DNA from: Candidatus Woesearchaeota archaeon | GTDB taxonomy: Archaea; Nanobdellota; Nanobdellia; Woesearchaeales; UBA12501 | Length of the DNA: 64,000 nt | Assembly: GCA_030651375.1 (NCBI GenBank) | Contig: JAUSFM010000009.1 | Coordinates: 1 to 64,000, forward strand | Direction of reading: 5' to 3' | Part shown: piece by piece, positions 16,479 to 25,205 of the stretch | Position numbering within the stretch: position 1 is the stretch's first letter | How the letters are laid out: each line of letters begins with the position of its first letter | Made by a program: the position numbers and the translations under genes | Notes under the pieces: model-generated | What the model saw: the letters and a program-made list of their open reading frames with translations, nothing else | Told to the model about the DNA's origin: nothing | Database searches by the model: none

Positions 16479-17024
16479 CTAAAACTTATTCTTCTTTATT
16501 TTCAAGAGATAACCACCCACATTAATTACCGGATGCAACAAACCAAAAAGCACAAGGGTTGTTATCCAAACCGCGACCGGTTGCGGCGCCACGAAAAAAT
16601 GTACAGCAATCAGCGCGCCGAGAATCCAATCGATCTGGTCAAACGGCACCCATGAGCCGCCCGGCTTGATGCCAATCTGTCGCTTGAAAAAACTTTTTAT
16701 CGCATCGCCGAGCAGCGCGCCGGCGCCGAGAGCAATGCCGAGTATGATGCTGTTACGAACTGAAATTTCCACGGCAACGCTCCCCGGTTCCATGGGCACT
16801 CTCCAAATGAAGTACGATATCAGAACTGCTCCTCCAATACCAAACACCAACCCTCGCCATGTTTTGTGGTCGCCAAAAATCCGCTTGCCGCGGAACGAAT
16901 AGCCGAAATCCATCGGCACGTTGAGAACTGGAATTTTTGCCACAAGCACGGGCATCATGTTGGCTACGCCAGCAGGGAGGAAGAAAGTAACTGTCGTGAG
17001 GATTAGGTCAATCAGATTTTGCAT
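16479..17024 (-). CDS. carS: CDP-archaeol synthase
   Basis: A 181-residue integral membrane protein (DUF46). The motif FRGKRIFGDHKTWRGL, the GALLGDAIKSFFKRQIGIKPG loop and PFDQIDWILGAL are the conserved CarS signatures. It activates unsaturated archaetidic acid with CTP to give CDP-archaeol, the head-group precursor of archaeal phospholipids, confirming archaeal ether lipids. CAGGAG precedes the ATG and TTTATATAAT lies upstream. Confidence 0.92.
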   Translation of the reverse strand: MQNLIDLILTTVTFFLPAGVANMMPVLVAKIPVLNVPMDFGYSFRGKRIFGDHKTWRGLVFGIGGAVLISYFIWRVPMEPGSVAVEISVRNSIILGIALGAGALLGDAIKSFFKRQIGIKPGGSWVPFDQIDWILGALIAVHFFVAPQPVAVWITTLVLFGLLHPVINVGGYLLKIKKNKF

Positions 17025-17086
17025 ACTCCTGTTTGCGCAGGCCTATTATATAAATATTTTTAAAAACAGCTCACTGCACCATCACC

Positions 17087-17704
17087 ATGGACATTGAAGA
17101 CACTCGTTTCAAAAGCCATGTTGACCCGGCTATTTATGGCATTTTTCGCCGCATTTTTCACCTTGCAAAAAATAAACAGTTTCCGATTGCTGCATCGGGC
17201 TTCACCTGCTCCGGCCATGTGTACGACGTCAAACTCCCTGCTGAACAAAAAAAAGAATACGTCAGCATGGCCACAGGAAAGCTTGAAAAAATCCATCCGG
17301 GCGCGTATATGTACCTTCTTTTCAGAACAAAGGGGAGCCAGTTTGAAAAGGCGCATTTTCTGCACGAGCGTATTCTTTCCATTAACAAAGACCGTGCCAA
17401 CCATCTGTACAGCGTTCTTGTTGAATCGGTTAATCCGTCTGACTTTTTTCCGCCGCAAGGAAAAGACCTTTCTTCATTTGAACAAGGCCATGGCCACCTT
17501 CTGGTGCGGTACGAACTCACCTTCCTAAAACCGCTTTCAAAACTAACGCCGGATGAAGCCCGTGAGGCATTGTGCCATTTCTGGCAGAATTTTAGCGACC
17601 TTATCTGGAGCTATGAATCATTGAAATTATTCAAAAAGCGTGAAATCATACAAGCGGCATGGTTCGCGTATCGCGGGCTGGGGGATGACCTTCTGTTTGG
17701 CTAA
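17087..17704 (+). CDS. Hypothetical protein
   Basis: A 205-residue soluble protein, MDIEDTRFKSHVDPAIYGIFRRIF..., with mixed alpha/beta character and no obvious catalytic motif, although a GHGHLLVRYELTF strand and a final aromatic-rich helix are distinctive. TTTTTAAAAAC lies about 30 nt upstream. Its 3' end overlaps the folC 3' end by 59 nt on the opposite strand. Not recognised. Confidence 0.6.
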   Translation: MDIEDTRFKSHVDPAIYGIFRRIFHLAKNKQFPIAASGFTCSGHVYDVKLPAEQKKEYVSMATGKLEKIHPGAYMYLLFRTKGSQFEKAHFLHERILSINKDRANHLYSVLVESVNPSDFFPPQGKDLSSFEQGHGHLLVRYELTFLKPLSKLTPDEAREALCHFWQNFSDLIWSYESLKLFKKREIIQAAWFAYRGLGDDLLFG

Positions 17705-18926
17705 GCTCTTTCAATGCTTCTCCAACAAGGTATAATGAGCCGGTTATCAAAATCAGGCTGTTCTCCCGTGCAATGCTCTGTGCCTTGTGCAACGCTTCGG
17801 GCACATTGCGGGAAAACAGAATCACTTTTGTCTCCTGTTGCGGCAGTACACGATTCGCATTATTATACAGCCGATAGACTTGTTCCGGCTCGGCACTGCG
17901 GCCAACGGCTGGCTTGGTGAGAATGACTCTGGTTACCATCGGAAACAACGCGCTGGTCATTGCGATGATATCTTTGTCGTTCATCACGCCGAACACCAAC
18001 ACAATCTCGCGGTAGTTTTGTTTTATTTTTTCCAATTCTTTGACCAGTGCCTGTATACCCTGCAGATTGTGCGCGCCGTCAAGCAAATATCCTTTTTGGT
18101 TGATGGTTTCAAACTGCATTCTGCCCGGCCACACCGTTGACATGAGGCCGATGGTGATTGTTTTTTCATCGACAGCAATTCCTTTCTTGTTCAGCAGTCG
18201 TGCGGCGCAGCCGGCGAGCGCAGCGTTCTGTTTTTCAAAATCTCCGCACAGGTTTGTCTGCGCTTTCTCTATATCCTCACGGTCGATGGTGAACAGCTTT
18301 GCCTTTTTTTCTTTGCATTCATGGTTAAGGATTTCAAGCACTTTCGGATTATCATTGCTCGTGATGCATTCAACTCCCGACTTGATGATTCCTGCTTTTT
18401 CTGCTGCAATTTTTTCAATTGTTTCGCCGAGCTTGTCGGTATGCTCCATGCTTATGGGGGTAATGAGAGTGACGAGACAATTTTCCGGCGGCAGGGCGTT
18501 TGTTGCGTCGAGCCGACCGCCCACACCCGCTTCTACAACAACAATATCCACCTTTTTTTCGGCGAAATAGGACGTTGCCAATGCGGTTGTTGTTTCAAAA
18601 AAAGTTTGGTTCGTTCTCAGCGCCATTACTTTTTCAAGCAACGCCGCTAATTCTTCGTCAGAAATTTCCTGATTGTTTATTTTGATGCGTTCATTGAACC
18701 GTATGAGATGCGGTGAAGTGTAAAGGCCAACTTTCATACCTGCTTCTTGGAGAATTGCCGCGAGCATGGCGCAGACCGAGCCCTTGCCATTGGTGCCAGC
18801 GACGTGAATATACCTCATCTGTTTTTCAGGATTGCCGAGTTTGGCGAGAAGCTCGCGTGTTTCGTCGAGTCGCTGTTCGGAGCCGAGCTCGCGTTTCAGC
18901 GCGTAGAGTTGTTCGAGGAGCTGCAT
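17646..18926 (-). CDS. folC: Folylpolyglutamate/dihydrofolate synthase family ligase
   Basis: A 426-residue Mur-ligase-fold enzyme: P-loop IHVAGTNGKGSVCAML (about 39-54), SPHLIRFNERIKIN, VEAGVGGRLDATNALPP, EHTDKLGETIEKIAAEKAGI and the C-terminal DGAHNLQG. These are FolC signatures; it adds glutamate to folate-type cofactors or makes dihydrofolate. FolC is patchy in archaea, many of which use methanopterin. It shares the window with a folate-dependent-type thymidylate synthase. Its last ~20 codons (HPPARDTRTMPLV) overlap the opposing gene. Confidence 0.9.
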   Translation of the reverse strand: MQLLEQLYALKRELGSEQRLDETRELLAKLGNPEKQMRYIHVAGTNGKGSVCAMLAAILQEAGMKVGLYTSPHLIRFNERIKINNQEISDEELAALLEKVMALRTNQTFFETTTALATSYFAEKKVDIVVVEAGVGGRLDATNALPPENCLVTLITPISMEHTDKLGETIEKIAAEKAGIIKSGVECITSNDNPKVLEILNHECKEKKAKLFTIDREDIEKAQTNLCGDFEKQNAALAGCAARLLNKKGIAVDEKTITIGLMSTVWPGRMQFETINQKGYLLDGAHNLQGIQALVKELEKIKQNYREIVLVFGVMNDKDIIAMTSALFPMVTRVILTKPAVGRSAEPEQVYRLYNNANRVLPQQETKVILFSRNVPEALHKAQSIARENSLILITGSLYLVGEALKELSQTEGHPPARDTRTMPLV

Positions 18927-18941
18927 GGTCGTGGTATCTAT

Positions 18942-19952
18942 TTATCTCTGCTCGCGCCTATTTCGGTGGTCGCAGCATTTTACCGCATCATACACTCGCG
19001 GTAAATATTCTCGGGCGATTCGTTCGGTTTCTGCGGCGTTGTGCATGCTCTCTGCAAAACGAGCGGGATTTCCTTGGTATGTTGCAGCGTGTGTGAGTGG
19101 AATATCAAAAACACCCTCAATCAACGAAGGAGTCGAATACAACCATCTTGAAACAATCACTGCCCGCCCTGCAAATGAGTCAGGTGCTGCAGAAACTTTT
19201 CCAAGATTCAAAGATATTTCCCACGGGTCTGCGTGTTCCTGTGCTTTTGTTTCAATATAATCTGCGATGCGTACCACATCGCTGCCAAAAACAAGCGCGT
19301 CATTTTGATGTAGCACCATAAATGCGATCGGTCTTTTTGTTCTTTCCGCTAATTGTTGATATACTTTTTCAGGATCTGTATACACTTCAGGCACTCGTCT
19401 CCGAAGTTCTGCATCTGCCTGAACATCTCGTGTACCATGCAATTGCTGAAGAAAACTTTCAGCCCGATAGCGCAAAATCTGCGCTTCAAGACCGTCACCA
19501 TCTGAAATTAAATCTGCAGAAAGCACAATGCCGGTCTGCGGTTCGTTTTCTCCTACATGTCCTAAATTTTCATATTCATACACTTGGCGGCATCCCATTT
19601 TTTTCGTATCAACTCTTCCTCGGAGCACAACATATTGGTCTTGATCAATTGTTCCAACGCTTATGATGCGAGAACTAAGGCGGTGTACTGGAAGTGCCGG
19701 GCGCACTGCTTTGCCAAAGAGTACAGTTGTCCAATCATTTTCGTCTGCGCTGCCTGCTTTATCTATCACTGCAAATTCAAGGTCAGCCGAACCATTTGTT
19801 TGGCGGAATCGAACGCGTGCAGATGAAGCTTCTTCTGCTCTTTTTTTGCGTTCACTCTCTTCATCTCTCGCTCTAGAAACATAATCCCAACTATAACTCC
19901 GTCGTTCAACAAAGTCATACGGGTCGTCCATATCAACCAATCTCACTACCAT
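18942..19952 (-). CDS. Hypothetical protein
   Basis: A 336-residue soluble protein beginning MVVRLVDMDDPYDFVERRSY. The ATG lies about 30 nt after TTTATAAA (leaderless spacing), so I reject the longer frame that would run through the S6e promoter. The middle has beta-strand patterns (YVVLRGRVDTKK, TGIVLSADLISDGDG) and the end is basic. A long Arg/Glu-rich helix (about 30-45) may be coiled coil. Family not recognised; folC follows 15 nt downstream and may share its transcript. Confidence 0.6.
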   Translation of the reverse strand: MVVRLVDMDDPYDFVERRSYSWDYVSRARDEESERKKRAEEASSARVRFRQTNGSADLEFAVIDKAGSADENDWTTVLFGKAVRPALPVHRLSSRIISVGTIDQDQYVVLRGRVDTKKMGCRQVYEYENLGHVGENEPQTGIVLSADLISDGDGLEAQILRYRAESFLQQLHGTRDVQADAELRRRVPEVYTDPEKVYQQLAERTKRPIAFMVLHQNDALVFGSDVVRIADYIETKAQEHADPWEISLNLGKVSAAPDSFAGRAVIVSRWLYSTPSLIEGVFDIPLTHAATYQGNPARFAESMHNAAETERIAREYLPRVYDAVKCCDHRNRREQR

Positions 19953-20013
19953 GTCGGTGGCAGAGAACAGCCGATTTATAAAATTAATGGTGATGGGGTA
20001 CTCTTCCGCAACC

Positions 20014-20105
20014 TTTAAATAGTTCCCCCTGTTTTCCCTGCTTGCTGAGGGCCCAATAAGGGATTTCCGCCACGAGCGGAAAGGAAGCCTCGGGAGGCAT
20101 ATACT
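20014..20105 (+). promoter_or_regulatory. S6e promoter and structured leader
   Basis: TTTAAATA at 20014-20021 predicts a transcript start near 20042-20045, giving a leader of about 60 nt, unusual in this mostly leaderless genome. It can form a 7-bp hairpin TTTCCGC-loop-GCGGAAA (20064-20082) and a second GCCT-CGGG-AGGC (20088-20097 region) ending 7 nt before the ATG. Such leaders are typical of autoregulated ribosomal protein genes; that is inference. Confidence 0.5.
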
Positions 20106-20555
20106 ATGGCACAAATTAAAGTCGTTATCGGCGACCCGAAAACAAAGCAATCATTGCAGCAAGAATTCAAAGACGACGCAGCAAAGCCGCTGCTCGGCCT
20201 GCGCATCGGCGACAAAATTGCCGGTGAAGCGCTTGACTTTTCTGGCTATGAATTTCAAATTACAGGCGGAAGCGATTTTGCGGGCTTTCCCATGCGCACT
20301 GATGTTCCCGGCTTTACCCGTAAGAAAATTCTCGCGGTGAACGGCGTCGGCGTGAAAAACAAGAAAAAATACCGCAAGAAAAAGCAAAAAGGGCTTCGAA
20401 CCATGAAGGGCATGCGCCAGCGCGTGACTGTTGCCGGCAACACGGTCTATGAACAAACTGCGCAGGTCAATGTTAAAGTCGTGAAACATGGTCCTACGCC
20501 TCTTCCGTTTGTGAAGAAAGAAGCAGCGGCAGAAGGCGAGAAGAAAGCGGAATAA
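20106..20555 (+). CDS. rps6e: Ribosomal protein eS6 (S6e)
   Basis: A 149-residue S6e protein of the small subunit: MAQIKVVIGDPKTKQSLQQE, LLGLRIGDKIAGE, the ITGGSDFAGFPMR signature and a basic GLRTMKGMRQRVTV segment. It has an extra Ala/Glu/Lys-rich tail (KKEAAAEGEKKAE). Present only in archaea and eukaryotes, so it fixes the domain of the organism. A structured leader precedes it. Confidence 0.96.
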   Translation: MAQIKVVIGDPKTKQSLQQEFKDDAAKPLLGLRIGDKIAGEALDFSGYEFQITGGSDFAGFPMRTDVPGFTRKKILAVNGVGVKNKKKYRKKKQKGLRTMKGMRQRVTVAGNTVYEQTAQVNVKVVKHGPTPLPFVKKEAAAEGEKKAE

Positions 20556-20617
20556 AATTTTTACTTTTTTTCTTTACGGTATCCTTTACTGTACCAACGG
20601 GGCGTTACGCTCCATTG

Positions 20618-22006
20618 CTAACGATCAAACCTGCCTTCATTAAATTTTCTGATGGCTTCTAACTCCACCCGGCTTAATCCGGGTGTTATCGGTTTAACAT
20701 ACAGCGTCGTATTCCCCTGAAGCGCGCACATTCTCAAAAAATATTCTGTTGCTAATTCTCTGACTCTCTCATTTGGATGCGTTAACGGCGAGGGAAGTGC
20801 TGTAAAATCTAACGACTGAAAAGCTTCCGGATGGTTCAACAACGTCTCAACTGCACGCCCATGCTCCGGGCTTCTCCAGCCTGTATTTCCCGGAATAAAA
20901 TCTTTTGAGACATGCGGCCTCGGAACTGCTCCATGTGCTTCTACCACCATTCTCGTCACTTCGTACGCAGCACCAAGAGAATCCTCAGTGTCTGCGCTCG
21001 GATGCCCAAACACCATTAATATCTCTGGCGTAATTCCAAATTCTTCTCTTGTTGACCTAATCGCTTCCAAACATTTCTCTTCGGTATTATGCCCTTTTTT
21101 AACTGCTGTCCACACTTCTTTCGTCCAACCATCAATGCCAAAGCCAACCGTATTAAAACCGGCAGTAACCAATTCCCTGATGCTTTTCGGCATATTCTTT
21201 CGTGCCCGCAAATACGAATCAACCGTGGCCAAGCCACGAAGACTAATCTTAAACTCTGGATTTTCATGCTCCACTTCTTGTAGTGCATACGCAAATTGAA
21301 GTAACTGTGCGGGTGTTTGAAATACGTCGAGATTAGACATATACAGTTGCAGCTCCCTTAAACCAAACGATTTTGCTCTTCTCACTAAATAATCAAAGTC
21401 AGATTTTATGATATCCATTTCTCTGTAAGCTTCCGTTATTTTGGTCGTTTGTCCGGTAATCGGATCTTTGTACGTTCTTACTGCTGCACAAAAATCACAT
21501 GAAAACTTACACCCTTGGGACACATAAAGAGAAAATTCTCGTGAAAGATATTCTTTCATAACTTCATCATCTAACCGCTCATAGGCAGGAATAAGTGACG
21601 TTTTCTCCGGTGAAACTAATGCGTTTACATCTATGCCGAGAACTCTCGCTAATGTGGAATCCTCATTTCCATTGTGGGTTGCATTACCAAATAACCGCTC
21701 TAACTGGCTCGGACTTAATCCAGAAATAACCTGTCCGCCAACAAGAAACGTTTTCTCTCCCTGTTCTTGTTTAATCCTTTCTTGTAATTTTATTACTTCC
21801 GGGATGTATGCGGCACCTAATAGATTAAACCCTGCACAATCAGAAGATATCTCCGCCGGCAGTAGGTTTTCATCATGGAACGTGACATCTACTCCTGCAT
21901 GGAGCAGTCTTGCACCTACTGTAAGAAGAGATGTTGGCATGTACACATGACCCGAGCCTTCTGCCGGCGCGTACGTATGCCTCGGTTGTATCAAATCTAT
22001 GTTCAT
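20618..22006 (-). CDS. Radical SAM protein with B12-binding-like N-terminus
   Basis: A 462-residue protein. The N-terminal ~130 residues resemble the cobalamin-binding Rossmann domain of B12-radical SAM enzymes (IDLIQPRHTY...YMPTSLLTVGARLLHAGVDVTFHDEN, later FLVGGQVI). The radical SAM cluster motif is CKFSCDFC, followed by a TIM-barrel with GFNTVGFGIDGW and KKGHNTEEKCLEAI. No DxHxxG B12 motif is obvious, so cobalamin use is uncertain. Reaction unknown; relatives are methyltransferases or methylthiotransferase-like enzymes. Confidence 0.85.
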   Translation of the reverse strand: MNIDLIQPRHTYAPAEGSGHVYMPTSLLTVGARLLHAGVDVTFHDENLLPAEISSDCAGFNLLGAAYIPEVIKLQERIKQEQGEKTFLVGGQVISGLSPSQLERLFGNATHNGNEDSTLARVLGIDVNALVSPEKTSLIPAYERLDDEVMKEYLSREFSLYVSQGCKFSCDFCAAVRTYKDPITGQTTKITEAYREMDIIKSDFDYLVRRAKSFGLRELQLYMSNLDVFQTPAQLLQFAYALQEVEHENPEFKISLRGLATVDSYLRARKNMPKSIRELVTAGFNTVGFGIDGWTKEVWTAVKKGHNTEEKCLEAIRSTREEFGITPEILMVFGHPSADTEDSLGAAYEVTRMVVEAHGAVPRPHVSKDFIPGNTGWRSPEHGRAVETLLNHPEAFQSLDFTALPSPLTHPNERVRELATEYFLRMCALQGNTTLYVKPITPGLSRVELEAIRKFNEGRFDR

Positions 22007-22045
22007 GGGTAAACCGTTTTTTCTTTTTGTTTTTTTTAATCTCTT

Positions 22046-22762
22046 CTATTTTTTTGTCTGCTGTTCAATCGCTCTGAACTCGCGTACATATCTCTCTTTT
22101 TCTTTTTTTGCAGCGGTGTAATAGCTGCCACTAAAAAATCGTGTTGGCTTCACTGGAACCCCATTCTGTTTTACTTGGACGTGCACGTGCGGCTCTTTTC
22201 CCTGGTTGCCGTTGCCACTCACACCTGAATACCCCACAATAGTGTCGAGGTTTACATAGTCTCCTGTTTTCACGCGTGTTCTGCTCAAGTGCGCATAGAA
22301 CGTTCTCAAACCGTTCGTTGTTTCAATTTCAACGACATTTCCATTTCTCCAGTACTGTGGCCTTCGGTCTTTTTCATTGCCGGCGTAAATAACTTTTCCA
22401 ACGCCCATGGGATACAGCGGCGTGCCAATTTTACACGCCATATCAACTGCAGCATGCGGGTTGTCTGTTTTGGTCAAAAATTTTCCTCGCCTGCCTGCGC
22501 CCCATGCGCCCCATGGTTTGATGGTGGCAAGTGGATTGCCGACGCGGAGCGGGTTTTGGTAACGTGAATATTTTCGGAGCAATTCGTCATCGGTCAGCGC
22601 TTTTTGTTTCGGCGCTGTTTGTTGTTTTTCTTTTTTCGCTTTTGTTCCGGTGCCGGCCTCTCTGGAAAAAAGAAGCACTGCAAGGCCTGCGGCTGCTGCG
22701 AGAAACTCTCGCCGCGTGCCCTGTCCGTGGCTCACTGCTTCAATGGTGTCGTCGATGCTCAT
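22046..22762 (-). CDS. M23-family (LytM-like) metallopeptidase with twin-Arg leader
   Basis: A 238-residue protein with a twin-arginine-type leader (TRREFLAAAAGLAVLLFS, residues 16-33) and a C-terminal M23 peptidase domain: NPHAAVDMA supplies the first zinc ligands (HxxxD) and EPHVHVQV the HxH motif; THE GYSGVSGNGNQG loop also fits. In bacteria M23 enzymes cut peptidoglycan cross-bridges. Archaea lack murein, so export by Tat to act on bacterial walls or on pseudomurein/protein substrates is possible. Last gene of a minus-strand run with the genes at 22771, 23691 and 23825. Confidence 0.85.
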   Translation of the reverse strand: MSIDDTIEAVSHGQGTRREFLAAAAGLAVLLFSREAGTGTKAKKEKQQTAPKQKALTDDELLRKYSRYQNPLRVGNPLATIKPWGAWGAGRRGKFLTKTDNPHAAVDMACKIGTPLYPMGVGKVIYAGNEKDRRPQYWRNGNVVEIETTNGLRTFYAHLSRTRVKTGDYVNLDTIVGYSGVSGNGNQGKEPHVHVQVKQNGVPVKPTRFFSGSYYTAAKKEKERYVREFRAIEQQTKK

Positions 22763-22770
22763 GGTGTTGG

Positions 22771-23634
22771 CTACTCCAGTTTCTGAACCAGCAGATGGTC
22801 AAGGTCGCCGCAGAAAATGCGGCCTTCTTCTGTTCTTGGGTCTATCTGCACAAGCAGCATCTTGTTGATGGCGTTAACCGGATGATATTCATGGCTTCGA
22901 TGGCCTACGGCAACAACTTTATATCCTGGTTTGAGCTGTTTTTTTTGTGCTTCATCTTGTTCTTCGTGGTACTCCTGATATCTCTGAAATGTGCTTTTGA
23001 AAAATTCAAGAATCTTGTCGTACGCATGCAATAACTCATGGCCATTGGAAAGTACGGTGAAATGATTGACATTAAGATCTTCAACTTTTTTATCACCGTC
23101 TTCACTTAGGTCTTCACAAATCACGAACGGTGCACGTTGCGCTCCCGCATCTTCCATTGTAATTATTCTGCCATCATGATCTTTTTCGACAACGGTGTAA
23201 TAATGTGCCGGAACTCCGTATGCCAACTGATGCTGTTCTGCAATTTCGCGGAGCGTATGAGAAACTGAATACATGCTGGGCGCATAAAACCGTTTCAGGT
23301 GGAGAACATGCCATCCTTCTATCTGTTGGTTTTCGTCTGCATGATTTGCTTTTGCAACAGCGCCATTCCCAAGCCGCAGTACAATTTGCCGGCTACCGTA
23401 CCCAATGACATGCGGTGAATTTTCCCGGATGAACACTCGGTCGGCGATTTCTGCATCAAGGCCGGATATAGTTTCTTCATCAATGCTGTCGATCATTGTT
23501 TCTCCTTCTTCCATTCCGGAATTAAGGATACGATGTTTCATTGCATCACGCACGCCTGCTCTGATGCTGTGCTCATACTCCTCATCAAGCCGGTCGAGAA
23601 GGTGGCGTTGTGCTCGTTGAATGTCAAATGCCAT
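22771..23634 (-). CDS. Hypothetical protein, possibly kinase-like
   Basis: A 287-residue soluble protein. A GYGSRQIVLRLGNGAVAKAN stretch looks like a glycine-rich loop followed by a strand with lysine, as in the N-lobe of protein-kinase-like folds, and CEDLSEDG / CGDLDHLL could supply acidic metal ligands, but the classical HxD and DFG motifs are not evident. I start at the second ATG, which is 9 nt after GGAG; the first ATG is only 2 nt from it. It lies 8 nt upstream of the M23 peptidase gene, implying co-expression. Confidence 0.55.
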   Translation of the reverse strand: MAFDIQRAQRHLLDRLDEEYEHSIRAGVRDAMKHRILNSGMEEGETMIDSIDEETISGLDAEIADRVFIRENSPHVIGYGSRQIVLRLGNGAVAKANHADENQQIEGWHVLHLKRFYAPSMYSVSHTLREIAEQHQLAYGVPAHYYTVVEKDHDGRIITMEDAGAQRAPFVICEDLSEDGDKKVEDLNVNHFTVLSNGHELLHAYDKILEFFKSTFQRYQEYHEEQDEAQKKQLKPGYKVVAVGHRSHEYHPVNAINKMLLVQIDPRTEEGRIFCGDLDHLLVQKLE

Positions 23635-23690
23635 AGTGTTCATCTCCGTGGGTCTTTTGTGCTATTTTTTTCATTATGGTGTCTGGAGGG

Positions 23691-23828
23691 CTACATCTCC
23701 ACCTCGTTCAGCATTTTTCTTACATCAATTTTTTTGTACGGGTAATCAAGCCGGGTTTTGCATCGTGGGCAGGCTTTTGGATTTTCTATGCGCGGCATCC
23801 ATTCATAGGTGCAGAAGGTGCAGTTCAT
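23691..23828 (-). CDS. 45-residue zinc-ribbon protein
   Basis: A small frame encoding MNCTFCTYEWMPRIENPKAC... with two CxxC knuckles (CTFC and CPRC), spaced 17 residues apart, plus KTRLDYPYKKID. This is a textbook mini zinc ribbon, as used to bind nucleic acid or a protein partner. Its ATG overlaps the stop of the upstream UPF0489 gene (ATGA), so it is translationally coupled. Partner and target are unknown. Confidence 0.75.
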   Translation of the reverse strand: MNCTFCTYEWMPRIENPKACPRCKTRLDYPYKKIDVRKMLNEVEM

Positions 23829-24607
23829 CGCAGCACCTCGTCGAGCATGGCGAGTGTTTTTTCGGTGACGTATTCAAGGTCAGCGGGTGGGCAATAAGTG
23901 TGTGGTGTCTGGGATTCGGCGATGGTTACTAAAACGGGGCGCGCACAATGCCGGAGAAAGTCCGTTGTTCTTTGTACATGTTCGTCAACCTTCATTCTGC
24001 CATAAAACGGAACTTCAGGGAAACGCGGGTGGCACCCTGAAAACTGATCCAAATCAATGTCCCATATAGCTGGCGAACTGTTGAGAAACGGATTCTTTGG
24101 GCGCTGGCCGCGTTGGATGTCTTCCTCTCCAACTTTTTCCAGAGCATACCGGTCTGGAGCTTGATGTCGGTACTGAACAAGCCGGCCCTGATAGTATTCA
24201 GAACGGGGGTTGAACCAAACTACGTCTGGTTGTATCAAATCCGCAACAACCGCTGCTTCGATGAAATCACTGATAGTGAGTCGTTGTGTGTAATCCCATA
24301 ACTGTTCAGAAGATGCCTCTCCGATTTTTTTTCCGGCATATTCTTCAAAGAACGGTAAGCCCGTAGGTGCCGTGTCCGAATGATCATCAGTATGCATCAG
24401 CATTGCCGGCTCGTCAAGGTTTCTTCGTGCCAATGCCCAATAATAAAACACCTCATTGTGCGGGTCAACAATAACAATCGGCACACCGTGCACCATCGTA
24501 TATCGCGGCTGTCTTTCCGAAGAAGATAGATGAGATGGTAATTCAAAACCTGTTCTTTCAGGGAAGTGTAAGGCCAGTTGGTCTACTGATTGTATGGTGC
24601 GTCCCAT
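23825..24607 (-). CDS. UPF0489-family protein (arginase-like fold suspected)
   Basis: A 260-residue protein with DPHNEVFYYWALARR, the metal-binding-like LMHTDDHSDTAP and a later IWDIDLDQF. HxDxHxD and DIDxD motifs are hallmarks of UPF0489 (human C5orf22-like), whose fold resembles the ureohydrolase/arginase family; activity is undetermined. TTAAATAG lies 31 nt before the ATG. First gene of the run leading to the zinc ribbon and M23 peptidase. Confidence 0.7.
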   Translation of the reverse strand: MGRTIQSVDQLALHFPERTGFELPSHLSSSERQPRYTMVHGVPIVIVDPHNEVFYYWALARRNLDEPAMLMHTDDHSDTAPTGLPFFEEYAGKKIGEASSEQLWDYTQRLTISDFIEAAVVADLIQPDVVWFNPRSEYYQGRLVQYRHQAPDRYALEKVGEEDIQRGQRPKNPFLNSSPAIWDIDLDQFSGCHPRFPEVPFYGRMKVDEHVQRTTDFLRHCARPVLVTIAESQTPHTYCPPADLEYVTEKTLAMLDEVLR

Positions 24608-24739
24608 TGCGCTCGTAGTAGTAGCGCAGCCCTATTTAAGCGTTGCGGCTGTTGCTACTCGAAAGTCGGTATTTAAACGCTTAAACTGTTCTGTTGGGAA
24701 TTCAGAAGCTTAAAATAGCACGTTTCGTATATGGAACCT

Positions 24740-24862
24740 ATGCCCTATAAAAATCGAAAATCTGTCAGAATAAGCTTGGAGATGTATAATAATCTTGTTC
24801 AGCTAAAACAAGAAGGGGAGAGCTTTAGTGCTCTGATTTTACGATTATTCCCAAAAAAATAA
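24740..24862 (+). CDS. Orphan ribbon-helix-helix antitoxin-like protein
   Basis: A 40-residue frame, MPYKNRKSVRISLEMYNNLVQL..., matches the N-terminal ribbon-helix-helix of VapB-type antitoxins (KSVRISLEMYNNLVQLKQEG, then ESFSALILRLF). It ends just after the DNA-binding module and lacks the usual C-terminal toxin-neutralising tail, and no PIN toxin follows. I take the ATG 30 nt after TTAAAATA; an in-frame ATG 9 nt earlier is possible. It may be an autorepressor relic or a cross-talking regulator for vapBC 470 nt away. Confidence 0.6.
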   Translation: MPYKNRKSVRISLEMYNNLVQLKQEGESFSALILRLFPKK

Positions 24863-24890
24863 AAAAACCTTCTTTACTCAAAAATCGATT

Positions 24891-25043
24891 TTACGCACTC
24901 GCTGCGCGCCCAGATACCTTGTGAAAGAACTTGACGCACGGGTCGCAGTAAATTTCCGACGGCTTTGCATTGACCATCTTTGCAGTACACCGTCTGCAGA
25001 ATGAAATTTTCTTATAACCACTAATTCTCTGAAAGACAACCAT
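24891..25043 (-). CDS. 50-residue zinc-binding protein
   Basis: A small frame, MVVFQRISGYKKISFCRRC..., with CRRC and CDPC knuckles (15 residues apart) and a basic C-terminus (FFHKVSGRAASA). It looks like a rubredoxin/zinc-ribbon-type metal site. No clear TATA or ribosome site was found, and no family is recognised, so this rests on the paired CxxC motifs. Confidence 0.5.
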   Translation of the reverse strand: MVVFQRISGYKKISFCRRCTAKMVNAKPSEIYCDPCVKFFHKVSGRAASA

Positions 25044-25174
25044 AGTTCCAACCTCAGCACACTACTAAGAACAAGGCTAAACCTGTTCCTTTTAAGTGAA
25101 GAAAGGGGGCCATCTATATATACTTTGCGGCAATTATCCTGTTTTAGGCGCCGATAGTGCCAAAATCCGCAACC

Positions 25175-25205
25175 TTTAAATACTATGGGCTATAAGCTAT
25201 AGTCT
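25175..25205 (+). promoter_or_regulatory. vapBC promoter with imperfect palindrome
   Basis: TTTAAATA starts 31 nt before the vapB ATG. Between box and start lies a 22-bp imperfect palindrome (25182-25203, ACTAT...ATAGT ends, 8 of 11 pairs matching). VapB proteins typically repress their own operon by binding such a site across the start region; here that is inferred from position. Confidence 0.5.

Noticed and set aside
19953-20150. N-terminal extension of the 18942-19952 gene
   Set aside because: It would cross the S6e promoter and its own TATA box; TTTATAAA lies 30 nt before the internal ATG.
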